20,657 nucleotides of DNA, from NCBI GenBank assembly GCA_046483065.1, contig JAWODW010000078.1, positions 1-20,657 of the forward strand, written 5' to 3'. Of this stretch, positions 1 through 6,047 are shown one piece after another; position 1 is the stretch's first letter, and every line of letters begins with the position of its first letter. The notes under the pieces are model-generated. The model was not told the DNA's origin. It made no database searches and saw only the letters and a list, made by a program, of their open reading frames with translations. Source of the DNA: JAWVYT01 sp046483065 (lineage in GTDB: Bacteria; Gemmatimonadota; Gemmatimonadetes; Longimicrobiales; RSA9). The translations under genes were made by a program, and so were the position numbers.

Positions 1-212
1 CCTCGACTTCGTACCTCTCCCTCTCCCCAGCCCCCCTTCAAGCAGGGAAAGGGCGAAGTACGAAGCGGAGGGCGAGGTACAGGCCGATGGAGACGGCGAC
101 GAAGAGGAAGAGGGCAGCCTCCCGGGTGGGACCGCGGCGCTGCGTGCCGAAAGCTGCGAAACCGCTGGCATGTGTCGGGCAAACGCATCAACAAAGCGGA
201 GAAGAGCCCTAA
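1..212. other. Left-edge region without a supported gene
   Basis: I see no gene with a start codon here. On the minus strand one frame is open from about 190 down to a TGA at 38-40 and would encode a hydrophobic tail (EAALFLFVAVSIGLYLALRF) that looks like a membrane helix ending in RPFPA. It has no ATG, GTG or TTG after the upstream in-frame TGA, so it is either chance or the remnant of a small membrane protein. The first 90 bases also carry loosely related copies of a cgaagtacgaag/gtacctc motif in both orientations. Confidence 0.4.
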
Positions 213-254
213 TTCTCAGTTCTCAGTTCTGAGTTCTTAGCTCTTAGCTCTCAG
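213..254. repeat. Six-unit heptanucleotide tandem repeat
   Basis: Six contiguous 7-base units fit YTCTNAG: TTCTCAG, TTCTCAG, TTCTGAG, TTCTTAG, CTCTTAG, CTCTCAG. The stop codon and last codons of the minus-strand gene ending at 244 lie inside the array. Read on the minus strand, the units give TAA and TGA in several frames, so the array also works as a multi-frame stop. Confidence 0.85.
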
Positions 255-606
255 CTGACGCAGCCACCAGCTGCGGCAGCTGCTTCACGAACGCACCCCG
301 CGCCATGACCTCCGCGCCCGCCTCCCGGGCCGACTCCAGCGCCTCCTCCATTACGTGGGGGCCCCACGCCACCACCCGGGCACCGCCCGGCTTCGCACCG
401 CCCGCGAGAGCCCGGAGCGCGTCCAGCGCGCCCTCCGCCTGCAGATCCACCAGCACCAGCCGCGTACCGGCGTCCACCGCCTCCACCAGCGCATCCGCCG
501 ACCGCGCGATCACCGCTTCCGGCGCCACCCCACGGACCCGGGAAGCGAACATCAGGTCCGGGACCAGTGCCACCACGGTGGCCGACTCCATCTCCTTCTC
601 TGCCAC
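244..606 (-). CDS. Degenerate CheY-like receiver-fold protein, function unknown
   Basis: The 120-residue protein has the alternating beta/alpha pattern of a response-regulator receiver domain: a first strand (TVVALVPDL), a central strand ending in an acidic residue (RLVLVDLQ, the place of the phospho-acceptor Asp), a further strand (ARVVAWGPH) and a final helix (FVKQLPQLVAAS). It lacks the acidic pair after strand 1, and no Lys in the classic KP context is evident, so phosphorylation is doubtful. There is no output domain. The GTG start at 606 is preferred because GGAAGGA lies nine bases upstream; the internal ATG at 591 has its purine run directly abutting. It is divergent from the PerR-type gene. 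Assignment to the receiver fold is inference from pattern only. Confidence 0.7.
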   Translation of the reverse strand: MAEKEMESATVVALVPDLMFASRVRGVAPEAVIARSADALVEAVDAGTRLVLVDLQAEGALDALRALAGGAKPGGARVVAWGPHVMEEALESAREAGAEVMARGAFVKQLPQLVAASAES

Positions 607-639
607 GTTGTTACGTCCTTCCGGTATAAAGAATCAGTA

Positions 640-669
640 TTGACACTCCTCTCGCGACACGGTTAGTTT
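640..669 (+). promoter_or_regulatory. Candidate sigma70 promoter for the PerR-type gene
   Basis: A perfect TTGACA (640-645) is followed after 17-18 bases by TTAGTT/TAGTTT (663-669), a weak -10. It lies about 50 bases upstream of the ATG at 720, in the divergent gap shared with the receiver-like gene. The minus-strand gene may use the nearby ctttataccgg region as its -10. Confidence 0.45.
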
Positions 670-719
670 ACCATCCGAGTGTACGCTGGAGGAACCCGAG
701 CGGGGGAGTGGTCGGTACA

Positions 720-1169
720 ATGAGCGATGTTGCGCACCACCATGGCGACCTGGACGCACAGCTCCGCACGGCGCTGGAGGCCAAAGGCCAGCGCTTCACG
801 GAGCAGCGTGCGGCCGTGTACCGGTTCCTGAATCGTACCGACAAGCATCCGTCGGCCGACGATGTCTTCACCTCCGTCCGGGATGTCATCCCCGATATTT
901 CCCTGGCCACGGTGTACAAGTCGCTGGAGACACTCGTGAGCTGCGGCCTGGCGTCGAAACTGACGTACGGCGACGGATCCGCCCGCTACGACGGCCGCAC
1001 CGATCCCCACCCCCACGCCCGATGCCAGGCCTGCGGCAAGGTCCGGGATCTGCCCGGACACGTGAACGCCGAGGCCGTCGCCGATATCGGTGACCTGCCG
1101 GACTTCGCCATCGAGGGCTATCGCCTAGAGGTGGTCGGCGTCTGCGAGGCGTGCCAGAACCAGGCCTGA
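720..1169 (+). CDS. perR: Fur-family transcriptional regulator, PerR type (peroxide sensor)
   Basis: This 149-residue protein is a full-length Fur-superfamily repressor with an N-terminal winged helix (HPSADDVF and ISLATVYKSLETL, the recognition helix) and a C-terminal dimerisation/metal domain. It has both zinc-binding pairs, C102/C105 (CQAC) and C142/C145 (CEAC). The regulatory-metal residues H43, D91, H97, H99 and D110 sit at a constant +6 offset from the H37, D85, H91, H93 and D104 of Bacillus subtilis PerR. An Asp at the last position favours PerR over Fur. In PerR, peroxide oxidises the iron-binding histidines and releases DNA. The ATG at 720 is preferred, with GGGGGAG about 12 bases upstream; a GTG at 708 would add four residues but is badly spaced from GGAGGA. 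Target genes are not evident nearby. Confidence 0.9.
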   Translation: MSDVAHHHGDLDAQLRTALEAKGQRFTEQRAAVYRFLNRTDKHPSADDVFTSVRDVIPDISLATVYKSLETLVSCGLASKLTYGDGSARYDGRTDPHPHARCQACGKVRDLPGHVNAEAVADIGDLPDFAIEGYRLEVVGVCEACQNQA

Positions 1170-1317
1170 CCCGCTGCCACCTGCCGCACAGCTCGCTTCC
1201 CTTCCCTCCCCTCGGGCGTTAAGCTGGCATCAGACGCAGGCCCACCACCCATCGCCCTTCCCGGGCGTCCTTGCCGGCTCACCCGCCGGCGGCGGCATCT
1301 CGCGCTTTGTGAATTAT

Positions 1318-1330
1318 ATCTGTTACAGAT
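1318..1330. promoter_or_regulatory. Perfect 13-bp dyad, candidate operator
   Basis: ATCTGTTACAGAT is a perfect inverted repeat (6-bp arms, central T) in an AT-rich island about 90 bases upstream of the glnA -35 box. The position suits a regulator site; the regulator is unknown. Confidence 0.5.
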
Positions 1331-1377
1331 TGCACGAATTCAGTGCTATTCCCGCTTGAATCGGGGAATCTTCCACG

Positions 1378-1403
1378 TTTTGTAAGTGAATTCCTTTACA
1401 AAA
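1378..1403. promoter_or_regulatory. Perfect-arm dyad just upstream of the glnA promoter, candidate operator
   Basis: TTTTGTAA (1378-1385) and TTACAAAA (1396-1403) form 8-bp perfect arms around a 10-base spacer whose core GAATTC is itself palindromic. It ends 13 bases before the -35 box. The TGTAA...TTACA layout recalls GlnR/TnrA sites (TGTNA-N7-TNACA), but the spacer is 10 and not 7, and it does not fit NtcA (GTA-N8-TAC). Hence a nitrogen regulator of unknown family is only an inference. Confidence 0.55.
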
Positions 1404-1416
1404 TGCAAGATCGCTC

Positions 1417-1445
1417 TTGACAGGGTGGGGTGGGGATGGTATCTA
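1417..1445 (+). promoter_or_regulatory. Sigma70-type promoter of glnA
   Basis: TTGACA (1417-1422), a 17-base spacer and TATCTA (1440-1445) precede glnA, leaving a leader of about 45 bases. The -35 is perfect and the -10 matches at its first three positions. Confidence 0.6.
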
Positions 1446-1499
1446 GGAGCGTTCGTTGTGCCGAGAGCAGGCGAGTGACCCCCTCAGCGGTGGAGCCCG

Positions 1500-2906
1500 A
1501 TGACGACACGAGTGACGAAGGAGCTGGTCCCCGACCACAAGGTGCGTCCCGTCTCGGAGGTGAAGAGTCGCCTCGGGAAGGGCGCGAGCGCGGACGATGT
1601 GCTCGAGATGCTGCGGGAGCAGGAGGTTCGGTTCCTGCGGCTGCAGTTCACGGACATCACGGGTGCGGTGAAGAACGTGGAAGTGCCGGAGAGCCAGTTC
1701 GGGAAGGCGCTGGCGGGCGATATCATGTTCGACGGCTCATCGATCGAGGGGTTCGTGCGGATCGAGGAGTCGGACATGATCCTGAAGCCGGACCTGAATA
1801 CCTTCGCGATCTACCCGTGGGGTGACGCGCAGAACCGTGTCGGGCGTCTGATCTGCGACGTGTACACGGCGGACGAGGAGCCGTTCACGGGCGATCCGCG
1901 GAACGTGCTGAAGCGAGTGATCGGGAAAGCGCAGGAGCTGGGCTACGGAATGATGGCGGGGGCCGAGGCGGAGTTCTTCCTTTTCCATCGGACGGAGAAC
2001 GGGGCGCCGACGCGCGTCACGCACGACGCGGGCGGCTACTTCGATCTGGGGCCGGTGGACCTGGGCGAGATCGCCCGTCGCGATATCGTGAACATGTTGA
2101 CGGCCATGGGCTTCGAGGTGGAGGCGGCCCACCACGAGGTTGCGCAGGGGCAGCACGAGATCGACTTCAAGTACGAAGAGGCGCTGACCACGGCGGATCA
2201 CCTGTCTACGTTCAAGTTCGTGGTCCGGAACATGGCGGTGCGGCACGGGCTGCATGCCACGTTCATGCCGAAGCCGATCTTCGGGCAGAACGGGTCGGGG
2301 ATGCACACGCACCAGTCGCTGTTCCGGGGCGAGGTGAACGCGTTCTACGACGAGAGCGACGAGGATGGCATGTCGCAGGTCATGCGGCAGTACGTGGCGG
2401 GTCTCCTGGAGCACGCGCAGGCGTTCTGCGCGGTGACGAACCCGCTGGTGAACAGCTACAAGCGGCTGGTTCCGGGCTACGAGGCGCCGACCAACGTGGC
2501 GTGGTCACATCACAACCGGTCGCCGATGGTCCGGGTGCCGGCTCGTCGGGGGAACGGCACCCGGCTGGAGCTGCGGATCCCGGACCCTTCGGCCAATCCG
2601 TACCTGGCGCTGGCCGTGCAGCTGGCGGCCGGTCTCGACGGGATCCGGAACGAGATGGACCCGCCGGACCCCGTGGACAAGAACATCTTCGAGCTCACGG
2701 TCCGTGAGCGGCGCCGTCACAAGATCAGAGAGCTGCCCCGCGACCTGGGCGAGGCCGTGGAGCAGTTCAAGAAGAGCGATCTCATGCAGGAGACGCTGGG
2801 CGACCACGTCTTCGAGCACTTCGTGGCCGCGAAGGAGCAGGAGTGGGCGGACTACATCGCCCAGGTCCACGAGTGGGAGATCGATCGGTACCTGGCGGCG
2901 TACTGA
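1500..2906 (+). CDS. glnA: Glutamine synthetase type I (GlnA)
   Basis: This cytoplasmic enzyme makes glutamine from glutamate, ammonia and ATP as a dodecamer. The 468-residue protein is full length. It shows the beta-Grasp domain with DGSSIEGF, the metal-binding AEAEFFLF strand, the ATP-binding segment MPKPIFGQNGSGMHTH and the substrate loop NRSPMVRVPA with RLELRIPDPSANPYLA. The usual adenylylation site (NLYDLP, Tyr397 in enterobacteria) reads NIFELT, with Phe397, so control by GlnE-type adenylylation is not expected. This agrees with the GSI-alpha subgroup, which is inhibited by effectors or GlnR-like proteins. There are about 25 extra N-terminal residues (MTTRVTKELVPDHKVRP). The ATG at 1500 follows GGTGGAG by four bases. 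It has its own promoter and upstream dyads, and converges with acpS across only 18 bases. Confidence 0.97.
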   Translation: MTTRVTKELVPDHKVRPVSEVKSRLGKGASADDVLEMLREQEVRFLRLQFTDITGAVKNVEVPESQFGKALAGDIMFDGSSIEGFVRIEESDMILKPDLNTFAIYPWGDAQNRVGRLICDVYTADEEPFTGDPRNVLKRVIGKAQELGYGMMAGAEAEFFLFHRTENGAPTRVTHDAGGYFDLGPVDLGEIARRDIVNMLTAMGFEVEAAHHEVAQGQHEIDFKYEEALTTADHLSTFKFVVRNMAVRHGLHATFMPKPIFGQNGSGMHTHQSLFRGEVNAFYDESDEDGMSQVMRQYVAGLLEHAQAFCAVTNPLVNSYKRLVPGYEAPTNVAWSHHNRSPMVRVPARRGNGTRLELRIPDPSANPYLALAVQLAAGLDGIRNEMDPPDPVDKNIFELTVRERRRHKIRELPRDLGEAVEQFKKSDLMQETLGDHVFEHFVAAKEQEWADYIAQVHEWEIDRYLAAY

Positions 2907-2924
2907 GCCGGCGGCGGTCGGCGG

Positions 2925-3302
2925 CTACCCCTCGAGGATGACGAAGGCGGCGGCCGTATCGTGGGTGTGGGTCAGGGAGACGTGGAGGTGCTCTGCGCCG
3001 ACGGTGCGGGCGGTATCGGCCGCGCGGCCGGTGAGGACGAGCTCCGGGTCGCCGGTGGGCCCGCGTCGCACGGCCACGTCGGTCCACGCGCCACCGGCGC
3101 CCCAGCCGGTGCCAACGGCTTTGAAGAAGGCCTCCTTGGCGGCGAAGCGAGCGGCAAGGGAGGGGGCGGGGTCGGCGAGGGACGCGCAGTAGTCGATCTC
3201 GTGGTCGTGGAAGAGGCGTCGGAGCCCCCGGGCGCCCCAGCGGTCCCGGAACGCACGGATCCGTGCCACATCCACGAGGTCCGTCCCGATCCCGACGATC
3301 AT
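2925..3302 (-). CDS. acpS: Holo-[acyl-carrier-protein] synthase (AcpS)
   Basis: AcpS transfers 4'-phosphopantetheine from CoA to the serine of apo-ACP, activating fatty-acid synthesis. The 125-residue length is typical. The hallmark MIVGIGTDLVDVARI contains the Mg-binding Asp8, and FAAKEAFFKA carries the second acidic ligand (Glu57). The C-terminal HVSLTHTHDTAAAFVILE is the family's last strand pair. The ATG at 3302 is chosen because it begins exactly at the conserved motif; the frame stays open upstream but that extension is Arg/Pro-rich and unlike the family. It is the last gene of a minus-strand cluster with fabI, 67 bases after the preceding gene. Confidence 0.95.
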   Translation of the reverse strand: MIVGIGTDLVDVARIRAFRDRWGARGLRRLFHDHEIDYCASLADPAPSLAARFAAKEAFFKAVGTGWGAGGAWTDVAVRRGPTGDPELVLTGRAADTARTVGAEHLHVSLTHTHDTAAAFVILEG

Positions 3303-3369
3303 GGACGGCCGTCTGCCGACAGACCGGTACGACGGGCGCGATCGGGGCGCGACGGGCCCGTTCGCGGGG

Positions 3370-3687
3370 TCATCCCGCCTCGGTCCCGCCCTTCGCTCCC
3401 GGGACGCCGGACTTCCATGCGCCGTACGGGTCCCGGTCCATACCGGGCACCTCATGCCTGCGAGCGGCGATGCGGAGCCTTCGCCGGAGCTCGAAGTCCG
3501 ACATGGTCTTGAGGGTGCGCTCGGCGGTGTGGCGGGTCTTCCAGCGGACCTCCGGCAACGCGAGGTCCCGCTCGTCCTGGTCGGCGAGGTGGAGCACCAG
3601 GTACCAGCGGCCGTGGTGGCGTGGTGTATCTTCCTCCCGGGCGGTGGCGACCCACTCCCGGCCGTCTTCTGTGGTAAAGCTCTTCAT
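3370..3687 (-). CDS. Small protein of unknown function, paralogue of its upstream neighbour
   Basis: I do not recognise this 105-residue soluble protein. It starts MKSFTTEDGREWVA, has a central strand-rich part (GRWYLVLHLA) and a basic helix (TLKTMSDFELRRRLRIAARR), followed by a loose tail (GMDRDPYGAWKSG). The layout (aromatic-T-x-x-x-GR-x-W at the start, MSD-x-E-[IL] in the helix) is shared with the adjacent 75-residue protein, so the two look like an old tandem duplication. Its ATG lies one base after the stop of that gene, with AAGAGG about seven bases upstream, so the two are probably translationally coupled. Position between fabI and acpS suggests, but does not show, a link to fatty-acid or envelope metabolism. 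Confidence 0.8.
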   Translation of the reverse strand: MKSFTTEDGREWVATAREEDTPRHHGRWYLVLHLADQDERDLALPEVRWKTRHTAERTLKTMSDFELRRRLRIAARRHEVPGMDRDPYGAWKSGVPGAKGGTEAG

Positions 3688-3688
3688 G

Positions 3689-3916
3689 TCATAGCCTCTT
3701 GGGCTCGGCTCGTTCGAACAGGTCGTCGATCTCGGAATCGGACATGGCCTCCACGGCCGCCTGGGCCTGGGGCTTGGACTCCTCCTGGAGGAGCGCCTGC
3801 CGGGTCTCGGCCCGGGTTTCACCCGACGGCACGAAGAGGGCGTAGAGCGCACCGAAGGATTCCCGCCCCACCACGATGTCCCAGTCCCGTCCTCTGGGGT
3901 CGGTATAGCGCCGCAC
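3689..3916 (-). CDS. Small protein of unknown function, paralogue of its downstream neighbour
   Basis: This is a 75-residue protein of unknown function: MRRYTDPRGRDWDIVVGRES, a short hydrophobic strand (GALYALFVP), an acidic middle (QALLQEESKPQ) and a helix AMSDSEIDDLFERAEPKRL. The YTDPRGRDW and MSDSEI blocks match FTTEDGREW and MSDFEL of the next gene. The GTG at 3916 is preferred because AGGGAG lies six bases upstream; a TTG overlapping the fabI stop would add five residues. It follows fabI by 14 bases and the next gene starts one base after its stop, so it sits in the fabI transcription unit. Confidence 0.75.
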   Translation of the reverse strand: MRRYTDPRGRDWDIVVGRESFGALYALFVPSGETRAETRQALLQEESKPQAQAAVEAMSDSEIDDLFERAEPKRL

Positions 3917-3930
3917 GAGTCGCTCCCTGA

Positions 3931-4701
3931 TCAATGTCCCAGGATGTTGTAGCCGGAATCTACATGGATCACCTCGCCGGTGATGGCCGCGCCCATGTCG
4001 GAGACCAGAAACAGCGCCGTCTGCCCCACTTCTTCCTGTGTGACGTTCCGCCGCAGCGGTGCCTTCTCCTCCACGATGCTCATGAGCTTGCGGAAATCCT
4101 TCACACCGGCCGCCGCGAGCGTCTTGATGGGACCGGCGCTCACGGCGTTGACCCGGATCCCATCGGTGCCCAGGTCGTCGGCCAGGTAGCGGACGGAGGC
4201 CTCGAGCGTGGCCTTGGCCACGCCCATGATGTTGTAGTTCGGCACCACCTTCTCGGAGCCGTAGTACGTCATGGTCACGATGCTGCCGCCGTCCTTCATG
4301 AGCGGCCGGGCCTCGCGGGCCAGGTGGACCAGGGAGTAGGCGCTGATCTCGAGCGTCTTCAGGTAGCCGGCCCGGGTGGTATCGCTGAACCGGCCGCCGA
4401 GGTCGTCCTTGTTGGCCCAGGCCACAGAGTGGACCAGCACGTCCAGCCCGCCCCACGTCTTCTGGACCTCCTGGAAGACATCGCTGACCTGCTGGTCGTC
4501 GGTGACATCACAGGGGACGACGATATCGGCGTCCACCTCTTCGGCCAGGGGGCGCACCCGCTTCTCCAACGCCTCGCCCAGGTAGTTGAACCCGAGGCGC
4601 GCGCCCTGCTCGTGCAGCGCCTCGCTGATCCCCCAGGCGATGCTCCGCTTGTTCGCCAGGCCGAAGACCATGGCCCGCTTCCCTTCCATCATCCCTGCCA
4701 T
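3931..4701 (-). CDS. fabI: Enoyl-[acyl-carrier-protein] reductase [NADH] (FabI)
   Basis: FabI catalyses the last reductive step of each fatty-acid elongation round, reducing trans-2-enoyl-ACP with NAD(P)H. The 256-residue protein is a complete short-chain-dehydrogenase-fold enzyme. It has the FabI-type nucleotide motif GLANKRSIAWGI, then DVTDD, the HSVAWA strand, the YYGSEKVVPNYNIMGVAKA block holding catalytic Tyr156 and Lys163 (Y-x6-K), and the substrate-loop region VSAGPIKTLAAAGVKDF. Residue numbers match those of E. coli FabI. The ATG at 4701 has GGAGG five bases upstream. It lies nine bases after the AsnC-like gene and is followed by the small paralogue pair, so it is the core of a minus-strand operon that probably ends with acpS. 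Its type makes triclosan-class sensitivity likely (family knowledge). Confidence 0.97.
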   Translation of the reverse strand: MAGMMEGKRAMVFGLANKRSIAWGISEALHEQGARLGFNYLGEALEKRVRPLAEEVDADIVVPCDVTDDQQVSDVFQEVQKTWGGLDVLVHSVAWANKDDLGGRFSDTTRAGYLKTLEISAYSLVHLAREARPLMKDGGSIVTMTYYGSEKVVPNYNIMGVAKATLEASVRYLADDLGTDGIRVNAVSAGPIKTLAAAGVKDFRKLMSIVEEKAPLRRNVTQEEVGQTALFLVSDMGAAITGEVIHVDSGYNILGH

Positions 4702-4710
4702 CCCACCTCC

Positions 4711-4986
4711 TCAGTCGAACATCTCGTACGCGGCGTCCAGGTCACGATCGGAGTAGACGCGGAAGGCCACCAGCGTCTCCGTACGCTCCAGGCCATCGAC
4801 CCGGGCCACATGCTCCGTGACCACCTCGGCGATCTGCTCCCACTCCGGGACGCGCACGATGGCGATGAGATCCCACTCCCCGGAGACGGAATAGACCTCG
4901 GCCACCCCGTCGATCTCCGCCACCTCACGTGCGGCGGTGGGGATCGCTTCTCGCCCGGCCCGGATCAGGACCACTGCGGCTACCAT
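4711..4986 (-). CDS. Stand-alone Lrp/AsnC ligand-binding (RAM) domain protein
   Basis: The 91-residue protein corresponds to the effector-binding/oligomerisation domain of Lrp/AsnC regulators only. It shows the betaalphabetabetaalphabeta pattern: MVAAVVLIRAG, a helix (IPTAAREVAEIDGV), AEVYSVSGEWDLIAIVRV, a helix (EQIAEVVTEHVARVDGL) and TETLVAFRVYSD. The G-x-x-D turn typical of the ligand site (SGEWDL) is present. There is no helix-turn-helix, so it should not bind DNA by itself; such proteins may sense amino acids or modulate full-length Lrp paralogues. The ATG has GGGAG seven bases upstream. It is the first gene of the unit containing fabI, whose ATG lies nine bases after its stop. Confidence 0.88.
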   Translation of the reverse strand: MVAAVVLIRAGREAIPTAAREVAEIDGVAEVYSVSGEWDLIAIVRVPEWEQIAEVVTEHVARVDGLERTETLVAFRVYSDRDLDAAYEMFD

Positions 4987-5075
4987 GCTGCAACTCCCGC
5001 TACGGTATCATTTGTTCCCGCGCGAAGTTAGCCCGGCCCTCGGGCACGCCGCAAGCACGCACGACCGCACACGGA

Positions 5076-5103
5076 TGGGGTTGCGACCCTGGGGTTGCGA
5101 CCC
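5076..5103. repeat. Perfect 14-bp tandem duplication with internal dyad
   Basis: The 14-mer TGGGGTTGCGACCC occurs twice back to back (5076-5089 and 5090-5103). Each copy contains GGGT-tgcg-ACCC, so each is itself a small dyad. It lies between the divergent AsnC-like and EamA genes, about 30 bases before the EamA ATG, where an operator or a slippage duplication are both plausible. Confidence 0.75.
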
Positions 5104-5132
5104 GACGGCCACGGCGGGATCTTACCGCCCTC

Positions 5133-6047
5133 ATGAAATCGCGCACCGCCAGCACCCACGACGGCAAAGCAGCCTTCCGAGCCGAGCTCGGACTCCTGCT
5201 GCTGGTGATCATCTGGTCGGTGAACTTCTCGGTGCTGAAGGTGGGACTGGCGGCGTTCGAGCCGTACGCCTTCAATGCCCTCCGGTTCCCCATGGCGGCG
5301 ATCTTCCTGACGGGCGCCCTCCACCTGCAGGGCGGCGTCCCGCTCCCGGATCGGGAGGACCTCCGGCGCGTGATCGCCCTCGGCGTGCTGGGGCACGTAA
5401 TCTACCAGCTCTTCTTCATCAACGGGATGGACCTGACGCGGGCCGGAAACGGGGCGCTCATGCTGGCGACGGCACCCGTCTATACCCTGCTGTTGAGCAA
5501 GCTCGCCGGCCACGAACAGGTCAGTCTCGCGGCGGCCGGCGGGATGGTGGCCACCATGGTGGGCGTCGGGCTGGTCATCGGCAGCGGCGGCGGGCCCCTG
5601 TCGTTCTCGTCCGAGACCGTGGTGGGTGACCTGTTGGTCATGGCCGCTGCAGCGCTGTGGGCCGTGTACACGGTCGGCGCCCGCAAGATCGTGCGGAAAT
5701 ACAGCGCGCTCACGCTCATGGTGTGGACACTCTGCATAGGTTCGGTGCTCCTGATCGTCCTGGGGATCCCGGACCTGATCCGGGTCGAGGCGGCACCACC
5801 CATGGCGTGGGGCGCCGTGGCCTACGCCGGCCTGCTCGGCATCGGGCTCGGCCAGCTCCTCTGGTATCGGGGCGTGAAGCTCATCGGCAACACCCGGACG
5901 GCGGTCTACCAGAATGTGGTCCCCATCGGCGCCATCGCCGTGGCGTGGCTGTGGCTCGACGAGGTACCGAACGCCGGCCAACTCGCCGGCACAGCCATCG
6001 TGGTCGGGGGTGTGGCCGTGGTCCGCCGCTCCATGAGGAAGACATGA
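5133..6047 (+). CDS. DMT-superfamily permease with two EamA domains
   Basis: The 304-residue inner-membrane protein has about ten predicted hydrophobic helices in two EamA halves. The first begins LGLLLLVIIWSVNFSVLKVGL, and ALRFPMAAIFL and GNGALMLATAPVYTLLLSKL follow, as in EamA half 1. The second half has LLVMAAAALWAVYTVGARKI and ends NVVPIGAIAVAWLWLDEVPNAGQLAGTAIVVGGV. The W-x-x-N-F-x-x-x-K and P-x-x-x-x-L-L motifs are family hallmarks. Such permeases usually export amino acids, metabolites or drugs; the substrate cannot be told here. The start ATG at 5133 begins a plausible N-terminus but has no clear Shine-Dalgarno. The last bases overlap the next gene's ATG (ATGA), so the two permeases are co-translated. 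Confidence 0.92.
   Translation: MKSRTASTHDGKAAFRAELGLLLLVIIWSVNFSVLKVGLAAFEPYAFNALRFPMAAIFLTGALHLQGGVPLPDREDLRRVIALGVLGHVIYQLFFINGMDLTRAGNGALMLATAPVYTLLLSKLAGHEQVSLAAAGGMVATMVGVGLVIGSGGGPLSFSSETVVGDLLVMAAAALWAVYTVGARKIVRKYSALTLMVWTLCIGSVLLIVLGIPDLIRVEAAPPMAWGAVAYAGLLGIGLGQLLWYRGVKLIGNTRTAVYQNVVPIGAIAVAWLWLDEVPNAGQLAGTAIVVGGVAVVRRSMRKT

Larger units (their letters stand above)
1170..1499. other. Long intergenic region upstream of glnA
   Basis: The first 120 bases hold two weak GC stem-loops after the PerR-type gene (CGCCC 1253-1257 with GGGCG 1263-1267, then GCCGGC 1273-1278 with GCCGGC 1285-1290), without a good T-tract. From about 1305 the DNA turns abruptly AT-rich and carries two operator-like dyads and a TTGACA promoter, listed separately. 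I see no ORF or structured RNA family that I recognise. Confidence 0.6.

Noticed and set aside
38..190. Minus-strand open frame with a membrane-helix-like tail ending RPFPA
   Set aside because: No start codon after the in-frame TGA at its 5' end, and no Shine-Dalgarno; possibly a remnant, but not supportable as a gene.
2907..2924. Bidirectional terminator between glnA and acpS
   Set aside because: Only weak GCCG/CGGC pairing in 18 bases and no T-tract on either strand.
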